From assembly GCF_021531695.1 (NCBI RefSeq), contig NZ_JADYUI010000003.1, forward strand, positions 1-64,000: DNA of 64,000 nucleotides. The letters run 5' to 3'. Position numbers and translations under genes: made by a program. Origin of the DNA: Roseburia hominis. GTDB lineage: Bacteria > Bacillota > Clostridia > Lachnospirales > Lachnospiraceae. The notes under the pieces were generated by a model. It did no database searches. It was not told where the DNA came from and saw nothing but the letters and a program-made list of their open reading frames with translations. Below, piece after piece: positions 44,291 to 52,471 of the stretch. The stretch's first letter is position 1. Each line of letters starts with the position of its first letter.

Positions 44291-44599
44291 ATGTACGCAA
44301 TTATAGCAACAGGTGGTAAACAGTACAAAGTATCCGAAGGCGATATCATTACCATTGAAAAACTTGGTGTAGAAGCTGGAGAGACTGTTACATTTGATCA
44401 GGTATTAGCTGTAAACGACGGTAAATTAGTAGTTGGAGCTCCAACTGTACCTAATGCAACCGTAACTGCTTCTGTCGTTAAAGAAGGAAGAGGAAAGAAA
44501 GTTATCGTTTACAAGTACAAGAGAAAAACCGGTTATCATAAGAAAAACGGTCACAGACAGGCGTTCACTCGAGTTAAGATTGAAAAAATTAATGGCTAA
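44291..44599 (+). CDS. rplU: Ribosomal protein bL21
   Basis: This 102-residue protein is 50S protein bL21: [18 protein letters not shown], then [23 protein letters not shown] at 44291 has AGGAGG upstream. It starts the rplU-prp-rpmA unit. Confidence 0.97.
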   Translation: MYAIIATGGKQYKVSEGDIITIEKLGVEAGETVTFDQVLAVNDGKLVVGAPTVPNATVTASVVKEGRGKKVIVYKYKRKTGYHKKNGHRQAFTRVKIEKING

Positions 44600-44615
44600 T
44601 CGATAAGGAATTGTT

Positions 44616-44942
44616 ATGATTACTGTAACGATTTTGAAAAATCAGGATATTTATAAGGGATTTGACTGCAATGGACATGCAGCTTATGCAGATTCCGGTC
44701 AGGACATCGTTTGTGCAGGTGTTTCGGCACTGGTGATTAATACCATTAATGCCATCGAGAACCTTACGGATAATGCCGTGGATGCAGAATCAAATGAGGA
44801 GACGGGCGAGATTATTTTTCGTTTTCTTACAGCTCCGAATGAGGCAGGAAAGCTTCTTATGGATGCACTGGTTTTAGGCTTAGAGGGAATACAAGACAAT
44901 TATGGAAGCAGATATATGCTTTTAAACATCAAGGAGGTGTAG
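44616..44942 (+). CDS. prp: Ribosomal-processing cysteine protease Prp
   Basis: This 108-residue protease cuts the N-terminal extension from L27. The catalytic His21 (NGHA) and Cys33 (DIVCAGVSAL) are present. It lies between rplU and rpmA, the fixed order in Firmicutes, and the neighbouring L27 carries the matching cleavage site. Confidence 0.94.
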   Translation: MITVTILKNQDIYKGFDCNGHAAYADSGQDIVCAGVSALVINTINAIENLTDNAVDAESNEETGEIIFRFLTAPNEAGKLLMDALVLGLEGIQDNYGSRYMLLNIKEV

Positions 44943-44945
44943 GAC

Positions 44946-45236
44946 ATGTTCAATATGAACCTTCAGTTTTTTGCTCATAAAAAAGGAATGGGTTCTACTA
45001 AGAACGGTAGAGATTCTGAATCCAAGAGACTTGGAGCAAAAAGAGCAGACGGACAATTTGTAAAAGCTGGAAATATTTTATACAGACAGCGTGGAACAAA
45101 AATTCATCCGGGTACTAATGTTGGTATCGGTGGAGATGATACTTTATTCGCATTAACAGATGGTATTTTGAGATTTGAAAGAAAAGGAAGAGACAGAAAA
45201 GTTGCTTCCGTTTATCCAGTATCTACAAACGAATAA
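44946..45236 (+). CDS. rpmA: Ribosomal protein bL27 with cleavable N-terminus
   Basis: This 96-residue protein has [10 protein letters not shown] before [14 protein letters not shown]. The Prp site lies after LQFFA; the mature protein begins HKKG. The extension is needed because the true N-terminus reaches the peptidyl-transferase centre. AAGGAGG is 8 nt before ATG 44946. Confidence 0.97.
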   Translation: MFNMNLQFFAHKKGMGSTKNGRDSESKRLGAKRADGQFVKAGNILYRQRGTKIHPGTNVGIGGDDTLFALTDGILRFERKGRDRKVASVYPVSTNE

Positions 45237-45270
45237 GAACAATTGCTTACGATTATGTAAGACGTTGTGG

Positions 45271-45306
45271 AAATGAGGCTGTTATTTTTACTTAACAGCC
45301 TCATTT
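45271..45306 (+). terminator. Terminator after rpmA
   Basis: AAATGAGGCTGTTA pairs with TAACAGCCTCATTT (14 bp, perfect) over an 8-base loop, so it ends the rplU-prp-rpmA unit. A short T-run is part of the stem end. Confidence 0.82.
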
Positions 45307-45394
45307 TCGCAAAAAGAACTTTTAATAGCAGACAGACATTTTCCGGTCATTTTCGGGAATACTGTCTTTAGATTCAGAATTGAGGTAGAAAACA

Positions 45395-46678
45395 ATGTTT
45401 GCCGATAGCGCAAAAATTATTATAAAATCAGGAAAAGGCGGAGACGGACATGTCAGTTTCCGCAGAGAAAAATATGTACCGAATGGCGGACCTGACGGTG
45501 GCGACGGTGGAAAAGGCGGCGATGTTATTTTTGTTGTCGATGAAGGAATGAATACATTAAATGACTTTCGTCACAAGAGAAAATATGCCGCACAAAACGG
45601 AGAAGAAGGCAAAAAGAAAAATTGTCACGGAAAAAAAGGTGATGATATCATTATTAAAGTTCCTGCCGGAACAATTATAAGAGATGCAGAGACGGATCAG
45701 GTCATTGCAGATATGTCAGGGGATAATACACGCCAGGTTATTTTAAAAGGTGGGAATGGTGGGCTTGGAAACCAGCATTTTGCCACATCTGCCATGCAGG
45801 CACCGAAATATGCACAACCGGGTCAGGAAGCGATTGAGATGGAGGTCCGTCTGGAATTAAAAGTCATTGCGGATGTAGGCTTAGTCGGATTCCCGAATGT
45901 AGGAAAATCGACGCTGATTTCCCGTGTGACCAATGCAACTCCTAAGATTGCCAACTATCACTTTACCACATTAAATCCAATTTTAGGCGTAGTGGATTTA
46001 GGAGAGGGCAGAGGATTTGTCATGGCTGATATTCCCGGACTGATTGAAGGAGCTTCTGAAGGAATCGGTCTAGGGCATGAATTTTTAAAACATATTGAAC
46101 GGACCAAGGTTATGATTCATGTTGTAGATGCAGCCGGTACGGAAGGACGTGATCCGATTGCAGATATTTATGCAATTAATAAAGAACTGGAAGCATTTAA
46201 TCCGGAGCTTCTAAAAAAACCTCAGGTTATTGCTGCAAATAAGATTGATGCAATTGTGGAAGAAGAAAGTGAAATCTTAACAAAGCTTCGTGCAGAATTT
46301 GAACCAAAGGGGATTGAGGTATTCCCGATTTCAGCAGTTAGCGGCAAGGGATTAAAAGAGCTTTTGAATCATGTGGAACATATGCTTTCTCAACTAGATG
46401 ATAAGCCAATTATTTATGAACAGGAATTCTTCCCGGAACTTCACTTCTTAAATAATGAATCCTATACCGTTGTAAAAGAAGATGATGCATTTGTGGTAGA
46501 GGGACCGAAGATTGAAAAAATGCTTGGTTATACCAATATTGATTCGGAAAAAGGCTTTTTGTTCTTCCAGCGTTTCTTAAAGGAACAGGGTATTTTAAAA
46601 GAATTAGAAAAGCTTGGGATCGAAGAGGGCGACACGGTTCGCATGTATGGATTAGAGTTTGATTATTATAAATCATAG
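45395..46678 (+). CDS. obgE: GTPase Obg
   Basis: This 427-residue GTPase joins 50S assembly to growth control. The glycine-rich Obg fold (GKGGDGHVSFRREKYVPNGG) covers residues ~1-158. The G domain has GFPNVGKST (G1, 165-173), DIPGL (G3) and NKID (G4), and a C-terminal OCT domain (KIEKMLGYTN, EKGFLFFQRFLK) follows. A GAGG lies before ATG 45395. Confidence 0.96.
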   Translation: MFADSAKIIIKSGKGGDGHVSFRREKYVPNGGPDGGDGGKGGDVIFVVDEGMNTLNDFRHKRKYAAQNGEEGKKKNCHGKKGDDIIIKVPAGTIIRDAETDQVIADMSGDNTRQVILKGGNGGLGNQHFATSAMQAPKYAQPGQEAIEMEVRLELKVIADVGLVGFPNVGKSTLISRVTNATPKIANYHFTTLNPILGVVDLGEGRGFVMADIPGLIEGASEGIGLGHEFLKHIERTKVMIHVVDAAGTEGRDPIADIYAINKELEAFNPELLKKPQVIAANKIDAIVEEESEILTKLRAEFEPKGIEVFPISAVSGKGLKELLNHVEHMLSQLDDKPIIYEQEFFPELHFLNNESYTVVKEDDAFVVEGPKIEKMLGYTNIDSEKGFLFFQRFLKEQGILKELEKLGIEEGDTVRMYGLEFDYYKS

Positions 46679-46693
46679 AAAAGGAGAAAATAG

Positions 46694-46981
46694 ATGACAA
46701 GTAAACAGCGTTCTTATTTAAAGAGCATGGCAAGTACCATGAATCCTCTTTTTCAGATTGGAAAAGCAAGCCTTACACCGGAAGTTATTATTGCAATTGA
46801 TGAGGCTTTGGAAAAACGTGAACTGATTAAAATTAATGTATTAAAGAACTGCATGGATGATCCTAACGCTATTGCAGAAGTAATCGGAGAGAGAACACAT
46901 TCTGAAGTAGTTCAGGTCATCGGTAAAAAGATGGTATTTTATCGTCCGGCGAAGAAGCCAAAGATTGAACTGCCGAAATAA
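46694..46981 (+). CDS. yhbY: YhbY/CRS1-CRM RNA-binding protein
   Basis: This 95-residue protein is a YhbY-type (CRM domain) ribosome-assembly factor: TSKQRSYLKSMAST, FQIGKASLTPEVI, then KGELIKI-like ELIKINVLKNC and the GxxxVFYRP end (GKKMVFYRP). It follows obgE by 16 bp, matching the B. subtilis-like obg-yhbY-nadD-yqeK-rsfS order. Confidence 0.93.
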   Translation: MTSKQRSYLKSMASTMNPLFQIGKASLTPEVIIAIDEALEKRELIKINVLKNCMDDPNAIAEVIGERTHSEVVQVIGKKMVFYRPAKKPKIELPK

Positions 46982-47002
46982 TTTCGGAAAGAAGGGAACT
47001 AT

Positions 47003-47644
47003 ATGCCGGCAAAAAAAATCGGAATTATGGGTGGAACCTTTAATCCAATTCATTATGGTCATTTGATTCTTGCTGAAAACGCAGCAACGCAATATGGACT
47101 TGATAAAATCTGGTTTATGCCGACCGGAAATCCACCGCACAAAAAAGCTTCGGATGTTTTGGATGTAAAAGACCGTGTGGAAATGGTTTCGCTTGCAATC
47201 AGGGAAAATCCAAAGTTTGAATTGTCTTTATATGAAGCCCAAAAAAGTGAGTTCTGTTATACCGCCCAGACCTTAAGCGAATTAAAGGAAAAATTTCCGG
47301 ACCAGGACTATTTTTTCATTATGGGGGCTGATTCCCTGTTTGATTTTGAAATGTGGAAGAACCCGGATATTATCTGTAAGAAGGCTTCAATTCTTGCTGC
47401 AGTAAGGGATGATGTTGACAGACAGGAATTAAACGAACAGATAAATTATTTAAAGCAAAAATATGATGCGAATATTTTTGAATTGAATACACCAAATTTT
47501 TCGGTATCTTCTCATAATATCAGAAACAGGGTAGAAAATGGTGCATCAATCCGTTACCTTTTACCGGATGTAGTAATTTCATACATCAGAGAGCACAACC
47601 TATATCAGGAGAGAAATCATGAAACAGAATCTGACAGACATTAA
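47003..47644 (+). CDS. nadD: Nicotinate-nucleotide adenylyltransferase
   Basis: This 213-residue enzyme makes deamido-NAD from nicotinate mononucleotide and ATP. GGTFNPIHYGHLILAE holds the HxGH-type HYGH, PTGNPPHKK the substrate loop, and SSHNIRNRVENG the C-terminal ISSTxxR-like motif. It overlaps yqeK by 26 bases. Confidence 0.95.
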   Translation: MPAKKIGIMGGTFNPIHYGHLILAENAATQYGLDKIWFMPTGNPPHKKASDVLDVKDRVEMVSLAIRENPKFELSLYEAQKSEFCYTAQTLSELKEKFPDQDYFFIMGADSLFDFEMWKNPDIICKKASILAAVRDDVDRQELNEQINYLKQKYDANIFELNTPNFSVSSHNIRNRVENGASIRYLLPDVVISYIREHNLYQERNHETESDRH

Positions 47645-48197
47645 AAAAGCATTGAAAAAAGAATTGGATAAGGAACGTTTTGAGCATACCTTAGGTGTTA
47701 TGTATACAGCAGCAGCGCTTGCTATGGCGCATGGCGCTAATCTGGATCAGGCAATGCTTGCCGGGCTTCTACACGATTGCGCAAAATGTATTCCGACAGA
47801 AGAGAAGTTTGCCCTGTGTAAAAAACACCAAATTACTCTGACAGAAATGGAACAAAAAAACCCTTCTTTGATTCATGCCAAACTGGGGGCTTTTCTTGCT
47901 AAAAAGAAGTATGGTGTAAGAGATGAAGCTGTTTTGCATGCAATTTTGGTTCATACAACCGGAGAACCGGGTATGGGCTTACTGGATAAAATTATTTATT
48001 TAGCAGATTATATGGAGCCAAACCGGGACAAGGCATCGGATTTGGATGAAGTCCGTCCCCTTTGTTTTAAGGACTTGGATGAAGCATTAAGAATGGTTTT
48101 AAGGGATACCTTAACCTACTTAAAGGAAAATGATAAGGAAATTGATCCTCTATCTGTAGAAACATATGAATATTATAAAAAACTTAAGGAGGCATAA
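47619..48197 (+). CDS. yqeK: YqeK HD-domain hydrolase (Ap4A hydrolase)
   Basis: This 192-residue HD-domain protein has FEHTLGVMYTAAALA, GLLHDCAKCIP (HD motif) and VLVHTTGEPGMGLLDKIIYLADYMEPNR. YqeK proteins hydrolyse diadenosine tetraphosphate symmetrically. It overlaps nadD and ends 1 bp before rsfS. Confidence 0.93.
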   Translation: MKQNLTDIKKALKKELDKERFEHTLGVMYTAAALAMAHGANLDQAMLAGLLHDCAKCIPTEEKFALCKKHQITLTEMEQKNPSLIHAKLGAFLAKKKYGVRDEAVLHAILVHTTGEPGMGLLDKIIYLADYMEPNRDKASDLDEVRPLCFKDLDEALRMVLRDTLTYLKENDKEIDPLSVETYEYYKKLKEA

Positions 48198-48198
48198 G

Positions 48199-48549
48199 AT
48201 GGAACAGGCAAAAGAAATGGTAAAAATTGCAGTAAAAGCATTAGAAGATAAAAAAGCAGAAGATGTAAAAATTATTGATATCGGAGGTGTTTCCACCATT
48301 GCAGATTATTTTATTATTGCAAACGGAAACAACCAGAACCAGTTACAGGCAATGCGTGATGCTGTAGAAGAGGATCTTTATAAAGCAGGTTATCCGGTAA
48401 AGCAGGTGGAAGGAAATTCAAATTCCAGCTGGATTTTAATGGATTACACGGATATTATCGTACATGTATTTTCAAAAGAAGACCGCTTATTTTATGATTT
48501 AGAGCGTATCTGGAAAGATGGAAAAGAAATTTCGATAGATGAATTATAA
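48199..48549 (+). CDS. rsfS: Ribosomal silencing factor RsfS
   Basis: This 116-residue protein is RsfS, which binds L14 and blocks subunit joining in starvation. It has KAEDVKIIDIGGVSTIADYFIIANG and WILMDYTDIIVHVFSKEDRLFYDLERIW. ATG at 48199 has AAGGAGG 6 nt upstream, inside the yqeK end. Confidence 0.95.
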   Translation: MEQAKEMVKIAVKALEDKKAEDVKIIDIGGVSTIADYFIIANGNNQNQLQAMRDAVEEDLYKAGYPVKQVEGNSNSSWILMDYTDIIVHVFSKEDRLFYDLERIWKDGKEISIDEL

Positions 48550-48558
48550 AATAATAAT

Positions 48559-48612
48559 AAATGCATTTCGGAGCTTTTATGTATTATCATAAAGACCGAA
48601 ATGCATTTTTGA
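48559..48612 (+). terminator. Terminator between rsfS and lexA
   Basis: AAATGCATTTCGG (48559-48571) and CCGAAATGCATTT (48596-48608) form a perfect 13-bp stem with an inner ATG-rich hairpin, followed by TTTG. As the two genes converge, it may serve both directions. Confidence 0.83.
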
Positions 48613-48632
48613 TATATAAAAAATAAAACATG

Positions 48633-49250
48633 CTATTGAAAGAAACGAAAAACACCAAATACTTTTCCAAGAATGGAGCAATCGTCTACAATAATCGGAT
48701 CCATGGTATCATTTTCCGGCTGTAAACGGAAATGACCATCTTCTTTATAATAAGTCTTTACCGTGGCGGAATCATCGACCAGAGCGACTACCATATCACC
48801 ATTTGCGGCAGTCGAACACTTCTCGACCAAAATATGGTCTCCATCAAAAATCCCCGCATTTATCATGCTTTCTCCCTTTACTTTTAGCATGAAAGATTCT
48901 GCATTCGGCATATATTCTGCCGGAATCGGAAAATAATTTTCAATATTCTCAACGGCAAGAATCGGTTGTCCGGCTGCAACATTCCCAACGATTGGTACAT
49001 TCACCATTTCACGTCTGGTAAGATTAAAATTGTCATCCATAATCTCAATCGCGCGCGGTTTGGTCGGATCTCGCCTGATATAACCATTCTTCTCTAACGT
49101 TTCAAGATGAGAGTGCACCGATGACGTAGAGCGAAGATGAACTGCTTCGCAAATTTCACGCACTGCAGGCGGATAGCCTTTTTTCAAAATTTCCTGTTTA
49201 ATATATTCTAAAATTTCTCTTTGTTTGTCACTGATTTTTCCAGTTGCCAT
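48633..49250 (-). CDS. lexA: SOS repressor LexA
   Basis: This 205-residue protein is full length for LexA. Residues ~1-65 are the winged helix (KQREILEYIKQEI, STSSVHSHLETLEKNGYI). The self-cleavage site is Ala93-Gly94 in VAAGQP, and the catalytic pair is Ser128 (GESM) and Lys165 (VKTYY). It would repress itself and the divergent YneA-like gene. Boxes in the shared 49251-49635 control region are listed separately. Confidence 0.96.
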   Translation of the reverse strand: MATGKISDKQREILEYIKQEILKKGYPPAVREICEAVHLRSTSSVHSHLETLEKNGYIRRDPTKPRAIEIMDDNFNLTRREMVNVPIVGNVAAGQPILAVENIENYFPIPAEYMPNAESFMLKVKGESMINAGIFDGDHILVEKCSTAANGDMVVALVDDSATVKTYYKEDGHFRLQPENDTMDPIIVDDCSILGKVFGVFRFFQ

Positions 49251-49358
49251 GTAACATTCCTCCTAATTTATATGTAGATGCTGTTCTCCAAATGGAATAG
49301 AGCATATAACTATAATTATAGTCTAACATATTAAGAGCCAAAAAGCAAACACATATTC

Positions 49359-49372
49359 CGAAAATTTGTTCG
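49359..49372. promoter_or_regulatory. LexA box A
   Basis: CGAAAATTTGTTCG differs in one base from the Firmicute SOS consensus CGAAC-N4-GTTCG and lies on the lexA side of the divergent region. Confidence 0.65.
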
Positions 49373-49381
49373 ATTTTCTTC

Positions 49382-49410
49382 TTGACAAACATCTGTTCTG
49401 GAATTATAAT
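49382..49410 (+). promoter_or_regulatory. SOS promoter of the LysM gene, with LexA box B
   Basis: TTGACA (49382-49387) and TATAAT (49405-49410) are exact consensus hexamers with a 17-bp spacer. A LexA-like site (CAAAC-ATCT-GTTCT, 49386-49399, two mismatches to CGAAC-N4-GTTCG) lies within the promoter, ideal for repression. Confidence 0.85.
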
Positions 49411-49416
49411 GCAATT

Positions 49417-49443
49417 AAAACAAATGTTCGTAACAGATGTTCG
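49417..49443. promoter_or_regulatory. LexA boxes C and D in tandem
   Basis: AAAAC-AAAT-GTTCG (49417-49430) and GTAAC-AGAT-GTTCG (49430-49443) repeat with a 13-bp step just downstream of the promoter. Each keeps GTTCG and AAC. Confidence 0.6.
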
Positions 49444-49497
49444 AAAGCAAAAGATATAATTTTAAGAAAAAGTTATAGGATAAACGACCGATTATGA

Positions 49498-49544
49498 GCA
49501 ATCCGCTTGTGAAGCAAGCTTTGAAGCACGAAACGTGAGATTGC
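49498..49544 (+). ncRNA. Three-way-junction fold in the SOS leader
   Basis: Base-pairing stem GCAATC/GATTGC (49498-49503, 49539-49544) encloses two hairpins: GCTTG-TGAAG-CAAGC (49505-49519) and CACG-AAA-CGTG (49527-49537). It sits in the ~200-nt untranslated leader of the LysM gene. Its function is unknown; it resembles no riboswitch I recognise and may be a dispersed repeat. Confidence 0.45.
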
Positions 49545-49635
49545 GAATGTCGTGAGCTGAACTGTTACGCTTTTTAAGAAAATGGAGAAAGAATCAAAAC
49601 TACTTTACTCTTTTTGTTTTAGAAATGGAGGAAGA

Positions 49636-50079
49636 ATGAATATGACAGTAAGAAATGCAATGAGAAATAACCGACCAGATAACTGCAATACCTATTGTAC
49701 AAGCCATAGCGCAGTGAGAGTTTTAAATAGTAATATGACCAGCAGAAAGAGCCCGCGTAGAAATTATTTCTATGAAAAGCATCTGTTATTATTACTTGCA
49801 ACTTTGCTCCTTATGTTCGTATTTGCATGGGTTTTAAGTGAAAAAACAAATATCAGTCAGGTTAAGGCTTCTTCCGTGGAGGAACCATACAAGTATTACA
49901 CCAGTGTCCAGGTAAAGCAGGGGGATTCTCTCTGGTCGATTGCATCATCATATATGACGGCAGAATGCGGAGAAGTTTCCGCTTATATTGATGAAATCAA
50001 AGAACTGAATCACTTAAGTAATGATGCAATCCATGCCGGAGAATATTTATTAGTACCATATTATGAACCAGTTTACTGA
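49636..50079 (+). CDS. YneA-like LysM-domain membrane protein, SOS-linked
   Basis: This 147-residue protein has a cytosolic N-terminus (~54 residues), one membrane helix (about residues 55-71, LLLLLATLLLMFVFAWV) and an extracytoplasmic LysM domain near the C-terminus (VKQGDSLWSIASSYM, then LNHLSNDAIHAGEYLLVP). This is the architecture of YneA, the SOS-induced inhibitor of cell division beside lexA in B. subtilis. ATG at 49636 is preceded by GGAGG; an earlier ATG lacks a site. Its N-terminus is longer than that of B. subtilis YneA. Confidence 0.82.
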   Translation: MNMTVRNAMRNNRPDNCNTYCTSHSAVRVLNSNMTSRKSPRRNYFYEKHLLLLLATLLLMFVFAWVLSEKTNISQVKASSVEEPYKYYTSVQVKQGDSLWSIASSYMTAECGEVSAYIDEIKELNHLSNDAIHAGEYLLVPYYEPVY

Positions 50080-50241
50080 ACATATAACTAAAAAATAATG
50101 TACTTTTATGCTGGCATATTGTAATTAAATAATAAAGTCTATTTTTTATAATAGTATTATGAAACAACTTTTAAATTGGGAAAACCGCCTTTACATGTTC
50201 GGAAAATTCAACTATAATAAAATAAAAAGGTCATTAATGAT

Positions 50242-50273
50242 AGCTAGTTCATTATATATGAATTAGCTTTTTT
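50242..50273 (+). terminator. Terminator after the LysM gene
   Basis: AGCTAGTTCAT and ATGAATTAGCT pair over TATAT (one G-T pair) and are followed by TTTTT. The rest of 50080-50365 is non-coding. Confidence 0.75.
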
Positions 50274-50282
50274 CCAATAAGT

Positions 50283-50310
50283 GGTTTCCCTGCAAAATAG
50301 TCAGGAAACC
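50283..50310 (+). repeat. Inverted repeat before the Rpn gene
   Basis: GGTTTC-CCTG and CAG-GAAACC form a short hairpin with one bulged base, 56 bp before the gene. It may be a boundary or regulatory element of the Rpn insertion; no clear target duplication is visible. Confidence 0.35.
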
Positions 50311-50365
50311 CAACAAGGTCTTTCCCTGTTCAGATATATAAAAGCAAGGAAAGAGAGGAAAAAAT

Positions 50366-51154
50366 ATGAATTTGACAGCAAAAGAAAAACTAGAGAAAGT
50401 AAGAGATTTACGACCGATTGATGATGTGTTTTTTGAAGTACTTGCAGCAAACCCGGCAGTATGTCAGGAAATATTGCGAGTAATTATGGAAGATAATTTA
50501 CTTGTCGTTTCAGATGTAATCGTACAAGCAAGTGAACAAAACATATATGGGCGATCTGTAAGGCTGGATGCGTTATGTACGTTGGGTAACGGCACAAAAT
50601 GTAATATCGAGGTGCAGCGTTCTGATAATGATGATCATTTGAAGAGAGTAAGATATAATGCATCTATGATTACGGCAAAAGAATCTAAAACAGGTACAAA
50701 ATTTGAAGAAGTACTTGAACTGTATATAGTATATATATCAAAGTTTGATCTTTTAAATGGAAACAAGACTATTTATCATATAGATAAGATACTCCGCGAA
50801 ACAGGGGCTATTGTTAATGATGGTTTACATGAGATATTTGTAAATACAGTCATTGATGATGGAACCGATATTTCAGAATTAATGTCCTGTTTTACAAAAA
50901 AAGAAGTTAAAAATCCAAAGTTTCCAGTACTATCGTCAGAAGTACATAGGCTAAAGGAAAGTGAAGGAGGTGTATCTGCTGTGTGTGATATTATGCAAAA
51001 ATATGAAAAAATTGCCAGAGAGGAGGAACGACAAGAAATTATAATGTCAGCTCTTCAAAATAAGATGCCAAAAGAAGATATGAAAAAATATTTAAAAGTA
51101 AAAGATGAAGAAATAGTGGAAGCAGAAAGATTGCTAATGCAGAATTTGGAATAA
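50366..51154 (+). CDS. Rpn-family PD-(D/E)xK nuclease / transposase-like protein
   Basis: This 262-residue protein is of the Rpn/PDDEXK_2 family: DDVFFEVLAANPAVCQEIL, then the nuclease core RLDALCTLGNGTKCNIEVQ (Asp and ExQ residues), and a C-terminal helical segment (EIIMSALQNKMPKED). Family members are recombination-promoting nucleases or toxin-like domesticated transposases. It sits alone between two hairpins. ATG at 50366 has GAGAGGAA upstream. Confidence 0.85.
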   Translation: MNLTAKEKLEKVRDLRPIDDVFFEVLAANPAVCQEILRVIMEDNLLVVSDVIVQASEQNIYGRSVRLDALCTLGNGTKCNIEVQRSDNDDHLKRVRYNASMITAKESKTGTKFEEVLELYIVYISKFDLLNGNKTIYHIDKILRETGAIVNDGLHEIFVNTVIDDGTDISELMSCFTKKEVKNPKFPVLSSEVHRLKESEGGVSAVCDIMQKYEKIAREEERQEIIMSALQNKMPKEDMKKYLKVKDEEIVEAERLLMQNLE

Positions 51155-51203
51155 TAAAATATTTAGATAACGAAAGAAGAAAATAATATGATATTTGCAT
51201 TTC

Positions 51204-51249
51204 ATGATGTTGGGGTCAAAAGGTTGCAATCTTTTGACCCCAACATCAT
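51204..51249 (+). terminator. Long perfect hairpin after the Rpn gene
   Basis: ATGATGTTGGGGTCAAAAG and its exact complement CTTTTGACCCCAACATCAT form a 19-bp perfect stem with an 8-base loop. The length exceeds ordinary terminators and may be a mobile-element end or a dispersed repeat. Confidence 0.75.
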
Positions 51250-51280
51250 TTCATTTTATGTAATTTTACTTTATAAAAAA

Positions 51281-52342
51281 TTAATGTTTTTTCCTCACTG
51301 AAACAGCATTTGCAGCCTGTCTTTTGTGTTCATCTTCAATGGCAGCATAATAATCAATGGTAGTATTCACGTTTTCGTGACCTAATACATCGGCGACCAG
51401 GCGGATATCACCGGTTTCACGATAAAGAGCAGTGCCATAAGTACTGCGGAGCTTATGCGGTGTAATTTTCTTGGTAGGAACAGCAATTTTAGCATATTTC
51501 TTGACCAGATTTTCAATAGCATCCACACTGATTCTTTTATTCTGAAGTGAATAGAAGAGAGCACCTTCCTGATCTTTTACCGGAATAATGCGACTTCGTT
51601 CCCCATTAATGTAAGTTTCTAATACGTCAGCAATTTCATCACCAAAATACAGAACATCCTGACCACCGCCTTTTCGCACAATCGTCATGGAATTATCTGA
51701 AAAGTTAATATCATTTAAATCTAAGCCGGCACATTCAGAAACACGTATGCCGGTTCCAAGCATTAACGTTAAGATGGCAAGATCGCGTTGCATGGTCTTT
51801 TTGCAATAATTGCGTTGGCGTTCACTCATTTGTTCATTACCATGCTCAATTGCGTCTAATAAAGCGTCAATTTCAGTCTCATTCATACGAATGATATTTT
51901 TATCCTTTTTAAGGCGTGGGAGCTTTACAAGTGCCATTGGATTGCTTTCTAAGTAGCCATGTTCAAAATGATACTGGAACATACCACGAAGCGGTGACAT
52001 TTTTCTGGCAATCGCTTTTTTCCCATTTTCATGTTTTTCGCCTTTTTCATTCAATTCTAAGTATCGTTGATATTCCACAATGTCCTCTGAGACCAGATTC
52101 TGCATGTCATTCAATTTAAAATCTGTAATCTTAGTGTCCTTAAAGCGTGGATTCATATCTTTCAGATAGCGAAAAAACGTCAATAAATCATACGCATAGG
52201 AAATCAACGTGCTTACCTCAGAAGAAACTTCTTTGTCATAGAGATAATCTACGGCAAATCCCGGCAATTCCGCAAGCAGTTCCCGGAATTTCAAAGTTTG
52301 TTGTTTTTTCTTGTCTTTGTAGTATTCTGAATCTTTTCCCAT
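51281..52342 (-). CDS. Tyrosine recombinase (Xer/integrase type)
   Basis: This 353-residue recombinase has a SAM-like DNA-binding N-terminal domain and a catalytic C-terminal domain with Arg200 (GTGIRVSE), HKLR (His296, Arg299), GHENVNTT (His322) and the Tyr nucleophile in DYY (331/332). The full set is present. It is not clearly XerC or XerD; similar proteins are found next to lexA in Lachnospiraceae. It is transcribed alone, with an inverted repeat just upstream. Confidence 0.88.
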   Translation of the reverse strand: MGKDSEYYKDKKKQQTLKFRELLAELPGFAVDYLYDKEVSSEVSTLISYAYDLLTFFRYLKDMNPRFKDTKITDFKLNDMQNLVSEDIVEYQRYLELNEKGEKHENGKKAIARKMSPLRGMFQYHFEHGYLESNPMALVKLPRLKKDKNIIRMNETEIDALLDAIEHGNEQMSERQRNYCKKTMQRDLAILTLMLGTGIRVSECAGLDLNDINFSDNSMTIVRKGGGQDVLYFGDEIADVLETYINGERSRIIPVKDQEGALFYSLQNKRISVDAIENLVKKYAKIAVPTKKITPHKLRSTYGTALYRETGDIRLVADVLGHENVNTTIDYYAAIEDEHKRQAANAVSVRKKH

Positions 52343-52355
52343 GTTTTCTCCTACT

Positions 52356-52389
52356 ATCTATCAGATAAACTGATATTTATCCGATAGAT
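52356..52389 (-). repeat. 14-bp inverted repeat with 6-bp centre upstream of the recombinase
   Basis: ATCTATCAGATAAA and TTTATCCGATAGAT are inverted with one mismatch around CTGATA. The 6-bp centre with ~12-bp arms is the shape of a tyrosine-recombinase core site; an operator is the alternative. Confidence 0.5.
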
Positions 52390-52471
52390 GGATTTCACTT
52401 AATACACCTGCCCTCTACCTTCTTTATCCATTTTTAGATATTGTAAAGGGCAGGCATTCATTAATAGGTTC

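Noticed and set aside
52356-52389. Chromosomal dif site
   Set aside because: The arms do not resemble the known dif consensus arms of Firmicutes, and position relative to the terminus is unknown.
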